Shown piece after piece: positions 1-6,941 of a stretch of 11,551 bases of DNA. Every line of letters begins with the position of its first letter. Within the stretch, counting starts at the first letter, position 1. Source of the DNA: an uncultured Clostridia bacterium (lineage in GTDB: Bacteria > Bacillota > Clostridia > Oscillospirales > Acutalibacteraceae); NCBI GenBank assembly GCA_946628455.1, contig CAMOWP010000045.1:1-11551 (forward strand). Reading direction: 5' to 3'. A model generated the notes under the pieces. It worked only from the letters and a program-made list of their open reading frames with translations, was not told where the DNA came from and searched no databases. The translations under genes were made by a program, and so were the position numbers.

Positions 1-638
1 ATTCTGTTTATGAGATAAACTGCGTTCTTATAACCGACAGAGCGTATGAAAAATACAGCGAAAAGGCTCACGCGCTTATAAAACGCGCTGAAGCTTCATA
101 TATTATCAGCGAGGACGTTGCTGACAGGCTCTCGGAAACTCAAAGCTCGCAGGGAATATTTGCAGTCTGCAAGATGAGTGACGTTAATAGCGAGCTCAGC
201 GATAAGATAATCGCGCTTGATAACGTTCAGGACCCGTCAAACCTCGGCGCGATATTCAGAACAGCCGAAGCACTCGGGATAAAAACAGTTATAACCTATA
301 ACTGCTGTGATATTTATAACCCCAAGGCGCTGAGAGCTTCAATGGGCGGTATACTCAGGCTCGGCGCTGCTGACGCGGAAAGCCTTGAGGAGACTCTCCT
401 CAGCTTAAAGGGCGAATATAAAATTTATTCAACCGTTGCCGATTCAAAAGCCGAAAGCATAACAGAAGCTGATTTTGAAGGCAAAACAATCTGCGTTATC
501 GGAAACGAGGCAAACGGCGTTGAGGAAAGCGTTAAAAGCGTTTCCGATTTGCTTATAACAATTCCGATGCTCGGAAACGCAGAAAGCCTTAACGCAGGCG
601 TTGCCGCGGCGATTACGATGTGGGAGATGCTGAGATAA
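1..638 (+). CDS. TrmH/SpoU-family RNA 2'-O-ribose methyltransferase, 5'-truncated by the window edge
   Basis: The reading frame is open from position 3, so the gene starts before the window; the ATG at 174 lies inside the protein and is not the start. About 211 residues are visible, roughly 50 short of the usual 250-270 for this family. The first ~55 visible residues look like the SpoU substrate-binding domain, ending in the typical QGIFAV segment (about 150-167). The SPOUT catalytic domain follows with its three motifs: LDNVQDPSNLGAIFRTAEA (about 216-272, with the conserved Asn and Arg), IGNEANGV (498-521) and IPMLGNAESLN (561-593). These form the deep trefoil knot that binds S-adenosylmethionine. 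Family members methylate the 2'-OH of a ribose in rRNA or tRNA; the target here cannot be read from sequence. RlmB-like or TrmH-like enzymes are both possible. The stop codon overlaps the next start by one base (TAATG at 636-640). Confidence 0.9.
   Translation, partial: SVYEINCVLITDRAYEKYSEKAHALIKRAEASYIISEDVADRLSETQSSQGIFAVCKMSDVNSELSDKIIALDNVQDPSNLGAIFRTAEALGIKTVITYNCCDIYNPKALRASMGGILRLGAADAESLEETLLSLKGEYKIYSTVADSKAESITEADFEGKTICVIGNEANGVEESVKSVSDLLITIPMLGNAESLNAGVAAAITMWEMLR
622..626 (+). promoter_or_regulatory. Ribosome binding site that decides the dprA start
   Basis: GGGAG lies 11 bases before the ATG at 638. The alternative GTG start at 620 has no purine-rich site in front of it and would add only six residues (MGDAEI), so the ATG is preferred. 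Confidence 0.5.
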
Positions 639-1840
639 TGGAGGATAAAAGATACTGGATATGGCTTCAGCTCTGCCTCGGGCAGGGAGCGCATTTCCTT
701 CCAATTATCGAGGATTTCGGCTCCGTCAGGGCGCTTTACGCGGCAAATCTGCTTGAACGCAGAATGAGCAGTGTGCTGACCGCCGCGCAGTGCGAGGCGC
801 TCCTTAAATTCAGCCTTGAGGACGCGGATAAAATCATCAGAGAATGCGAAAGTGAAAATTACGAAATAATCTGCTTTGACGATGAACGCTATCCCGAAAA
901 GCTCAGGGGCATAAGCAATCCTCCGGCGGCGCTTTATGTTGACGGAAGCCTGAAGGGCATTGACGGTAAAGCCGTTATAGGAATTGTCGGAACAAGAAAG
1001 GCTTCAACGTACGCGCTGAAGGCTTCGGAAATAATGAGCAGAGGGATGGCAATGTGCGGCGCAGTTATAGTGAGCGGCGGTGCGCTCGGAGTTGATTCAT
1101 CCGCTCATACAGGCGCAATCAAGGCAAGCGGTGAAACCTACGCCGTCCTCGGAAGCGGCCTCGGCTCGGATTATCTTAAATCTAACGAAAAGCTCAGAAA
1201 TGAGATTGTAAGCTCGGGCGGCGCGCTAATTACAGAATACCCGCCGAACGCCAAGGTTACAAGGCAGAATTTCCCGATGAGAAACAGGCTGATAAGCGGT
1301 CTTTCAGACGGCGTGCTCGTTGTTGAGGCAGGCGTTAAAAGCGGCTCGCTGATAACTGCAGGCCACGCGCTTGAGCAGGGAAGGGATGTTTTTGCAATCC
1401 CCGCCTCGATATTCGATAAGAATTTTCAGGGAACAAATAAGCTTATAGACGACGGCGCGTTCGTTGCAACCTCGCCTTATACAGTCTTATCTCACTACTC
1501 TGAAAAGTATAATAAAACGCTTGATTTATCAAAGGTGAAAACTCCGTATGAGCTTGTCACAGCTTTAACCAATAACGCAAATGCCGAAGAGAAAAAGCAG
1601 ATAAGCTTTGACAACGTTATGAAGGACAGAGCCGAAAGAGTTAAAATTCAGAACGAGGCGCTCGGTCTTTCAGGCGATGAAAAAACTGTTTTCAGCACCC
1701 TCGGCGAAAGCTTTATTGGCATTGACGATATTATAAGAAGCAGCGGCGTTCCCGCAAACAAGGTTTTGGTCTCGCTGACTATGCTTGAAATGAAGGGGCT
1801 GATTGAAAGCGCCTCAGGCAAGCGTTACAGGCTGAAATAA
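638..1840 (+). CDS. dprA: DNA processing protein DprA (Smf), single-strand DNA-binding RecA loader
   Basis: DprA binds incoming single-stranded DNA in the cytoplasm and helps load RecA during transformation; it is also widespread in bacteria not known to be competent. The 400-residue protein has an N-terminal helical segment (about 1-70), the Rossmann-like DprA core (about 75-285) and a C-terminal winged-helix domain (about 340-400, starting near LSGDEKTVF). Core motifs are IGIVGTR (114-120), VSGGALGVD (145-153), QNFPMRNRLISGLSDGVLVVEA and KSGSLITA (234 onward), followed by EQGRDVFAIP. A poorly conserved linker of about 50 residues separates core and winged helix. The ATG at 638 overlaps the upstream stop by one base and has GGGAG at 622-626; a GTG at 620 is a less likely start. 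The gene lies directly before topA, the common Firmicutes order. No other competence gene is in the window, so a general recombination role is equally possible. Confidence 0.96.
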   Translation: MEDKRYWIWLQLCLGQGAHFLPIIEDFGSVRALYAANLLERRMSSVLTAAQCEALLKFSLEDADKIIRECESENYEIICFDDERYPEKLRGISNPPAALYVDGSLKGIDGKAVIGIVGTRKASTYALKASEIMSRGMAMCGAVIVSGGALGVDSSAHTGAIKASGETYAVLGSGLGSDYLKSNEKLRNEIVSSGGALITEYPPNAKVTRQNFPMRNRLISGLSDGVLVVEAGVKSGSLITAGHALEQGRDVFAIPASIFDKNFQGTNKLIDDGAFVATSPYTVLSHYSEKYNKTLDLSKVKTPYELVTALTNNANAEEKKQISFDNVMKDRAERVKIQNEALGLSGDEKTVFSTLGESFIGIDDIIRSSGVPANKVLVSLTMLEMKGLIESASGKRYRLK

Positions 1841-1855
1841 TTTAGTAAATAACCG

Positions 1856-1861
1856 AAAGGA
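1856..1861 (+). promoter_or_regulatory. Likely ribosome binding site of topA
   Basis: AAAGGA is the best Shine-Dalgarno match in the 34-bp gap between dprA and topA (1841-1874). It sits 13 bases before the ATG at 1875, which is longer than ideal. The rest of the gap is AT-rich and holds no clear hairpin or paired -35/-10 boxes. Confidence 0.4.
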
Positions 1862-1874
1862 TATATAGAGAACT

Positions 1875-3983
1875 ATGTCAAAATTAGTAATTGTTGAGTC
1901 GCCTGCAAAGGCAAAAAATATCAAAGGCTATCTCGGCGAAGGCTACGAGGTTATCGCCTCAATGGGCCATGTCCGCGATTTACCTGCGGCAAGGCTTTCC
2001 GTTGACGTTGATAACAACTTTGAGCCGAAATATGCAATCATCAAGGGCAAGGAAAATTTTGTAAACGACCTTAAGAAGAAAGCAAACAAGGCTGATTACG
2101 TTTACCTTGCAACTGACCCTGACCGCGAGGGAGAGGCTATTTCGTGGCATCTTGCCAATATTCTCGGCCTTGATTTGAGCGATAAGAACAGGGTTACCTT
2201 CAATGAGATAACAAAGTCGGGCGTAAGCCGCGGTATGGCTGACCCGAGAGAAATCGATATCGACCTTGTAAACGCACAGCAGGCAAGAAGAATTCTTGAT
2301 CGCCTTATCGGCTACAAGCTTTCTCCCTTCGTATCTCAGAAGATAAGAAGAGGCCTTTCTGCGGGCAGAGTTCAGTCCGTTGCGCTTCGACTTGTTGTTG
2401 ACAGAGAAAACGAAATCAGAGCCTTCGTTCCCGAGGAGTACTGGTCAATCGACGCAAAGCTCAACAATCCTCCCGATAAAAAGAGCTTCAGCGCAGTTCT
2501 TGTATCAGACCCTGAGGGCAATAACCTCAAGCCTGAAAAGAAGGCGCTCAAATCAAATGAGGACAGCGATTATATCCTCTCAAAGCTTGAGGGCGCAGAT
2601 TACGTTGTTAAATCAGTTAAAAAGGGCACAAGAAAGAAGAGCCCGACCCCGCCGTTCATAACCTCAACCCTTCAGCAGGAGGCTTCGCGCCGCCTTTCCT
2701 TCCAGGCAAGAAGAACCATGAAGGCTGCTCAGGAGCTTTACGAGGGCGTTGACGTTCAGGGGATGGGAACAGTCGGCCTTATCACATATATGAGAACTGA
2801 CTCTCTGAGAATTTCAGAGGAGGCAAGAGCGGCAGGTAACGCTTATATCCACAAGACTTACGGCGAAAAATATCTCCCCTCAAAGCCTAGGTATTTCAGA
2901 ACAAAGTCAAACGCTCAGGACGGACACGAGGCAATCAGACCCTCAATGCCCGACGTTACTCCCGATATGGTAAAGAGCTCGCTCACCACTGACCAGTATA
3001 AGATTTATAAGCTTGTATGGGAACGTTTCATTGCTTCGCTTATGGCAGAGTGCCAGCAGGAAACTTTAAAGGTTGAAATAGACGCAAACGGATATATCTT
3101 CAACGCAACGGGCTACACGGTGAAATTTGACGGCTTTACAGCGCTTTATGAGGAAAAGACTGACGATAACTCAAAAAGCTCGTCCGAGGCTCCGCTTCCG
3201 CCGATGAAGGAGGGAGACGTGCTCCATCTTAAATCGCTCACAGGCAACCAGCATTTCACTCAGCCGCCCGCAAGATATACTGAGGCTTCGCTTACAAAAG
3301 CGCTTGAGGAAAACGGCGTAGGCCGTCCGTCAACGTATGTAACGATTACCTCAACCATTCTTTCAAAGGAATACGTTGTAAGAGAGGGCAAGCAGTTTGT
3401 TCCCACAGAGCTCGGCGAGGCTGTAACAAACCTTCTTAAGGATAAGCTCCCGAACATAGTTAACGTCAAGTACACCTCGAAGATGGAGGACGACCTTGAT
3501 AAAATCGACTCGGGCGACAAGAATTACATCGATATGATTCGTCTTTATTACGATGATTTTGAAACCCCGCTTGAAAAGGCAAAGAAGGAAATGCAGGGCG
3601 TAAAAATCAAGCTCAGCGAAGAGGAGACGGATATAGTCTGCGAAAAGTGCGGACGTAATATGGTAGTCAAGGTCGGTAGGTTCGGAAAGTTCCTTGCGTG
3701 CCCCGGATACCCCGAATGTAAAAACACCAAGCCGCTCGTTCACAAAACGAAGGCTAAATGCCCCGAGTGCGGCGGCGATATAATCGAGAAGAAAACAAAG
3801 AGAGGCTCGTCCTTCTTCGGCTGCTCGAATTATCCCGATTGTAACTTTATGACGTGGGATTCTCCGAGCGACGACGTTTGCCCTAAATGCGGAAAATCTC
3901 TCTTCAAGAGGAAGGGCAACGTGCTTTACTGCCCCGACACAGAAGGCTGCGGCTTCACAAAGCCAGCTCCGAGAAAGAAATAA
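1875..3983 (+). CDS. topA: DNA topoisomerase I (type IA, three C-terminal zinc ribbons)
   Basis: This enzyme relaxes negative supercoils by cutting one strand through a 5'-phosphotyrosine link. The 702 residues include the N-terminal TOPRIM domain with VESPAKAKNI (E8, K12), MGHVRDLP and the metal-binding TDPDREGE motif (D81, D83, E85). FNEITKSG follows, then the catalytic tyrosine Y305 in GLITYMRTDS, equivalent to Y319 of the E. coli enzyme. The conserved GRPSTYVTI motif lies near 3320-3350. The C-terminus carries three complete four-cysteine zinc ribbons: C589/C592/C609/C615, C629/C632/C650/C656 and C669/C672/C686/C692. It ends in a basic tail (PAPRKK) that probably touches DNA. All catalytic residues are present and the length is normal for Firmicutes TopA. 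It is followed after one base by trmFO, the usual neighbour. Reverse gyrase and topoisomerase III are excluded by the layout and zinc ribbons. Confidence 0.98.
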   Translation: MSKLVIVESPAKAKNIKGYLGEGYEVIASMGHVRDLPAARLSVDVDNNFEPKYAIIKGKENFVNDLKKKANKADYVYLATDPDREGEAISWHLANILGLDLSDKNRVTFNEITKSGVSRGMADPREIDIDLVNAQQARRILDRLIGYKLSPFVSQKIRRGLSAGRVQSVALRLVVDRENEIRAFVPEEYWSIDAKLNNPPDKKSFSAVLVSDPEGNNLKPEKKALKSNEDSDYILSKLEGADYVVKSVKKGTRKKSPTPPFITSTLQQEASRRLSFQARRTMKAAQELYEGVDVQGMGTVGLITYMRTDSLRISEEARAAGNAYIHKTYGEKYLPSKPRYFRTKSNAQDGHEAIRPSMPDVTPDMVKSSLTTDQYKIYKLVWERFIASLMAECQQETLKVEIDANGYIFNATGYTVKFDGFTALYEEKTDDNSKSSSEAPLPPMKEGDVLHLKSLTGNQHFTQPPARYTEASLTKALEENGVGRPSTYVTITSTILSKEYVVREGKQFVPTELGEAVTNLLKDKLPNIVNVKYTSKMEDDLDKIDSGDKNYIDMIRLYYDDFETPLEKAKKEMQGVKIKLSEEETDIVCEKCGRNMVVKVGRFGKFLACPGYPECKNTKPLVHKTKAKCPECGGDIIEKKTKRGSSFFGCSNYPDCNFMTWDSPSDDVCPKCGKSLFKRKGNVLYCPDTEGCGFTKPAPRKK

Positions 3984-3984
3984 A

Positions 3985-5292
3985 ATGAAGAAATTTACAG
4001 TAGTCGGCGCAGGGCTTGCAGGCGTTGAGGCGGCATGGCAGATTGCCGAAAGCGGCTATGAGGTAACTCTCGTTGAGATGAAGCCTGAAAAGAAATCTCC
4101 TGCGCATAAAAGCGATAATTTTGCCGAGCTCGTCTGCTCAAACTCGCTCAAGGCGGCAAGAGTTGAAAGCGCCGCAGGGCTCCTCAAGGAGGAAATGAGC
4201 CTCCTCGGCTCGCTGACAGTTCCCGTTGCAAGGGGCTGCGCAGTCCCCGCAGGCGGAGCGCTCGCTGTTGACAGAGATTTTTTTTCAGGTACCGTAACCG
4301 AGAAAATCAATTCTCACCCAAATATTAAAATTGAACACAGAGAGTACGGCGAAATCGCTCCTGACGATAATGAGATACTCATAATCGCAACGGGTCCGCT
4401 GACAGACGGCAGGCTCAGCGAGGAAATATCAAAGCTCTGCGGAGATTATCTTTCGTTTTATGACGCGGCGGCGCCCATTGTCACTGCCGAAAGCATTGAT
4501 TTTGACAAGGTGTTCTGCGCCTCCCGTTACGGCAGAGGCGGCGGGAGCGATTATATTAACTGCCCGTTCAACAAGGCTGAATACGAGGCGTTCATAAACG
4601 AGCTCGTTAACGCCGAGAGCGCTGTCGTTCACGATTTTGACGTTTATGAGGGCTGTATGCCGATTGAAAAGCTCGCTAAAAGAGGGCTTGACGCCCCGCG
4701 CTTCGGACCTATGAAGCCGGTAGGGCTGACCGACCCGAAAACGGGGCACCGCCCCTGGGCGTGCGTTCAGCTCAGAAACGAAAACTCAAAGGGCACCATG
4801 TTCAATCTTGTCGGCTTTCAGACAAACTTAAAGTTTGGCGAGCAGAAAAGAGTTTTCTCAATGATAAAGGGGCTTGAAAACGCAGAGTTCGTGCGCTACG
4901 GCGTTATGCACAGAAACTCGTTTATCAATTCCCCGAAGCTCCTCGGCGCAGATTTTGCAATGAGAGAGCATAAAAACATATTCTTCGCAGGTCAGATTAC
5001 CGGCGTTGAAGGATATATGGAATCCGCCGCGTCGGGCATTATGGCAGGCAAAAACGCCGTAAGGCTCGCAAGGGGAGAGGAGAGCCTCGTTCTTCCCGAG
5101 GTAACAATGCTCGGCGCGCTGAGCCGTTATATCAGCGATGAAAGCGTTAAGGACTTTCAGCCGATGGGCGCAAATTTCGGCGTTCTTCCGCCTATTGAGC
5201 CCAAAATCAGAGATAAAAAGGAACGCTATGCGGCGCTTGCAAAAAGAGCGCTCCAAAGCTTAGAAGAAATAAATTATGGCAAGCTTAAGTGA
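3985..5292 (+). CDS. trmFO: TrmFO: folate- and FAD-dependent tRNA (uracil-54-C5)-methyltransferase
   Basis: TrmFO makes 5-methyluridine at position 54 of the tRNA T-loop, using methylenetetrahydrofolate as carbon donor and FADH2 as reductant, instead of the SAM-dependent TrmA route. The 435-residue protein starts with a dinucleotide-binding motif (G8-x-G10-x-x-G13) followed by EAAWQIAESGYEVTLVEMKP. Two cysteines of the family are present: C51 in LVCSNSLKA and C224 in EGCMPIE, which match Cys53 and Cys226 of the B. subtilis enzyme by context and spacing. FFAGQITGVEGYMESAASG near the C-terminus is the second FAD-contact motif shared with GidA/MnmG. The shorter length and the context after topA distinguish it from MnmG. 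It starts one base after the topA stop, with a weak GAGAAAG site inside the topA end, so translation is probably coupled. Its 3' end overlaps rnc by 17 bp. Confidence 0.97.
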   Translation: MKKFTVVGAGLAGVEAAWQIAESGYEVTLVEMKPEKKSPAHKSDNFAELVCSNSLKAARVESAAGLLKEEMSLLGSLTVPVARGCAVPAGGALAVDRDFFSGTVTEKINSHPNIKIEHREYGEIAPDDNEILIIATGPLTDGRLSEEISKLCGDYLSFYDAAAPIVTAESIDFDKVFCASRYGRGGGSDYINCPFNKAEYEAFINELVNAESAVVHDFDVYEGCMPIEKLAKRGLDAPRFGPMKPVGLTDPKTGHRPWACVQLRNENSKGTMFNLVGFQTNLKFGEQKRVFSMIKGLENAEFVRYGVMHRNSFINSPKLLGADFAMREHKNIFFAGQITGVEGYMESAASGIMAGKNAVRLARGEESLVLPEVTMLGALSRYISDESVKDFQPMGANFGVLPPIEPKIRDKKERYAALAKRALQSLEEINYGKLK

Positions 5293-5965
5293 TTTTGAAG
5301 GAAAAATTAAATATGATTTCACAAACAGGGCTCTGCTTACAGAGGCGCTGACCCATTCAAGCTATGCCCACGAAAGCGCAAATAAGAAGAGAAAGTACAA
5401 CGAGCGTATGGAATTCCTCGGTGACGCGGTGCTTTCAATCATTACAGCGGAGTATCTTTATTCAAAGTATCCGTCATGGCAGGAGGGCGAGCTTACCAAA
5501 AAGCGTTCCTCGCTTGTGTGTACGGAATCCCTATCACGTTTTGCAAGAACGATTGACCTCGGCGATTATCTTATAGTCGGCAAGGGCGCAGCAATTAACG
5601 GAATTGAAAATAATCCAACAGTGTTAGAGGACGCGTTTGAGGCGCTGATTGCCGCAATTTACCTTGACGGCGGAATGGAAAAGGCAAAGGCGTTTGTGCT
5701 TCCGTTTTTTGAACTGAACATTGAGGAGCCTAAGGCAAATTTCAAGGATTATAAATCTCAGTTCCAGATTATAATCCAGCAGAATCCCGATGAAAAATTC
5801 CAGTACAGGCTTGTTGACGAATACGGGCCTGACCACGATAAGCATTATGTTGTAAATCTTTACGTTAACTCTAACCTTGTAGGCCACGGCGTAGCTTCAA
5901 GCAAGAAGGGCGCGGAGCAGGCGGCAGCAAGGGAAGCGCTTGAGCTTATGGGAGTTGAAATATGA
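5276..5965 (+). CDS. rnc: Ribonuclease III
   Basis: RNase III cuts double-stranded RNA, mainly in rRNA precursor maturation and mRNA turnover, and acts as a dimer with Mg2+. The 229 residues hold an N-terminal nuclease domain (about 1-150) with the signature NERMEFLGDAV. Its acidic residues E43, E46 and D50, the later E70, and D119/E122 in LEDAFEALI correspond to the E. coli active-site residues E38, E41, D45, E65, D114 and E117. A double-stranded RNA-binding domain follows (about 155-227), from DYKSQFQ to GVASSKKGAEQAAAREAL. Length and residues are complete. The ATG lies within the last 17 bases of trmFO, preceded by a weak AGAAG at 5262-5266, which suggests coupled translation. The stop overlaps the next start as ATGA. 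The usual upstream fatty-acid genes (plsX, acpP) are not here; trmFO takes their place. Confidence 0.98.
   Translation: MASLSDFEGKIKYDFTNRALLTEALTHSSYAHESANKKRKYNERMEFLGDAVLSIITAEYLYSKYPSWQEGELTKKRSSLVCTESLSRFARTIDLGDYLIVGKGAAINGIENNPTVLEDAFEALIAAIYLDGGMEKAKAFVLPFFELNIEEPKANFKDYKSQFQIIIQQNPDEKFQYRLVDEYGPDHDKHYVVNLYVNSNLVGHGVASSKKGAEQAAAREALELMGVEI
5950..5954 (+). promoter_or_regulatory. Ribosome binding site of the radical SAM gene
   Basis: GGGAG lies inside the 3' end of rnc, seven bases before the ATG at 5962. This good spacing supports that start even though it overlaps the rnc stop by four bases. Confidence 0.6.
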
Positions 5966-6939
5966 AAAAAGGTAACATCAGCATTTTTGTTCCGTTTGCA
6001 GGCTGCCCTCAGCAGTGTTCCTTCTGTAATCAGAAAACCATTACGGGGCAGCAGTCTCAGCCATCGCCTGAGGACGTCAGCTCAGCTGTTGAAACCGCAT
6101 TGAGACGCAAGGGGTATGAATACGAAATCGCATTTTTCGGCGGCTCGTTCACCGCAATTGAAAGAGAGTATATGCTCTCGCTTCTTGATACGGCGTATGA
6201 ATACGTTAAGGACGGACGTGTCTGCGGTATAAGGATTTCAACCCGCCCTGACTGTATTGACGATGAAATATTAACCCTTCTCAAAGAGCGCGGAGTAACC
6301 TCAATTGAGCTCGGCGCGCAGAGTATGGACGATGAGGTGCTCAAAGCAAACCTCAGAGGACACACCGCAAGGGACGTTGAAAACGCTTCAAGGCTCATTA
6401 AGAAATACGGCTTTGAGCTCGGGCTTCAGATGATGACGGGGCTCTACCTTGATACTGATGAAAAAGCAATTCAAACGGCTGAAAAGCTTATAGCGCTTAA
6501 GCCTGAAACTGTCAGGATTTACCCGACTGTTGTGCTTAAGGGAACGCTGCTTGCCGAGCTTTACGAAAAGGAAATCTTCAAGCCTCAGAACGTTGACGAC
6601 GCGGCGGCGCTTTGTACAAGGCTTATCCCGATGTTTGAAAGCGCGGGAATTAAGATTATAAGAATCGGGCTTCACTCAAGCGAGGATATTAAAAAGAATA
6701 TGGTGGCAGGCGCGTTTCACCCTGCCTTCGGGGAGATAGTTCAGTCCCGCTTTATGCTCAACAAGGTGCTGAAATATCCGCCCGCAGATTATGAAATATT
6801 CGTAAACCCCAAAAGCATTTCAAAGCTTAAGGGTAACCAAAAAAGAAACGTATACTTCCTCATGGAGGAGGGTTACAATATAAAATATACTGCAAGCGAT
6901 AAGATTGCAGTAGGTGATTTGAAAATAGTGAGAAGATAA
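5962..6939 (+). CDS. ELP3-like radical SAM protein without acetyltransferase domain, substrate unknown
   Basis: The 325-residue protein carries the radical SAM iron-sulfur motif CxxxCxxC at C15, C19 and C22 in FAGCPQQCSFCNQ, which binds a 4Fe-4S cluster to split S-adenosylmethionine. The AFFGGSFTAI motif (about 6130-6160) is the SAM-contact GG motif. Other conserved stretches are STRPDCIDDE, ERGVTSIELGAQSMDDEV and GLQMMTGLYLDTD, typical of the ELP3/YhcC branch (COG1243-like). The C-terminal ~75 residues resemble the small radical-SAM C-terminal domain seen in that group. Full ELP3 has an added GNAT acetyltransferase domain; this protein ends before one would begin. ELP3 modifies wobble uridine of tRNA, so a tRNA-related job is a reasonable guess, but no substrate can be named. 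It lies between rnc and smc, overlapping rnc by 4 bp and leaving 2 bp before smc. Confidence 0.88.
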   Translation: MKKGNISIFVPFAGCPQQCSFCNQKTITGQQSQPSPEDVSSAVETALRRKGYEYEIAFFGGSFTAIEREYMLSLLDTAYEYVKDGRVCGIRISTRPDCIDDEILTLLKERGVTSIELGAQSMDDEVLKANLRGHTARDVENASRLIKKYGFELGLQMMTGLYLDTDEKAIQTAEKLIALKPETVRIYPTVVLKGTLLAELYEKEIFKPQNVDDAAALCTRLIPMFESAGIKIIRIGLHSSEDIKKNMVAGAFHPAFGEIVQSRFMLNKVLKYPPADYEIFVNPKSISKLKGNQKRNVYFLMEEGYNIKYTASDKIAVGDLKIVRR

Positions 6940-6941
6940 TT

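Noticed and set aside
174..638. Treating the first gene as a complete short protein starting at the ATG at 174
   Set aside because: The frame is open back to position 3 and encodes a typical SpoU substrate-binding domain, so the gene is cut by the window edge rather than short.
1803..1874. A possible promoter before topA (TTGAAA at 1803 and TATATA near 1862)
   Set aside because: The two boxes are over 50 bases apart and no matching -10 lies about 17 bases after the TTGAAA.
3363..3743. A 126-codon minus-strand open frame within topA
   Set aside because: It lies fully opposite conserved topoisomerase sequence, has no recognisable domain and no supporting ribosome binding site; it is a by-product of codon use.
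4858..5256. A 132-codon minus-strand open frame within trmFO
   Set aside because: It contains scattered Cys and His but no spaced metal-binding pattern, and it covers the conserved FAD-binding end of TrmFO.
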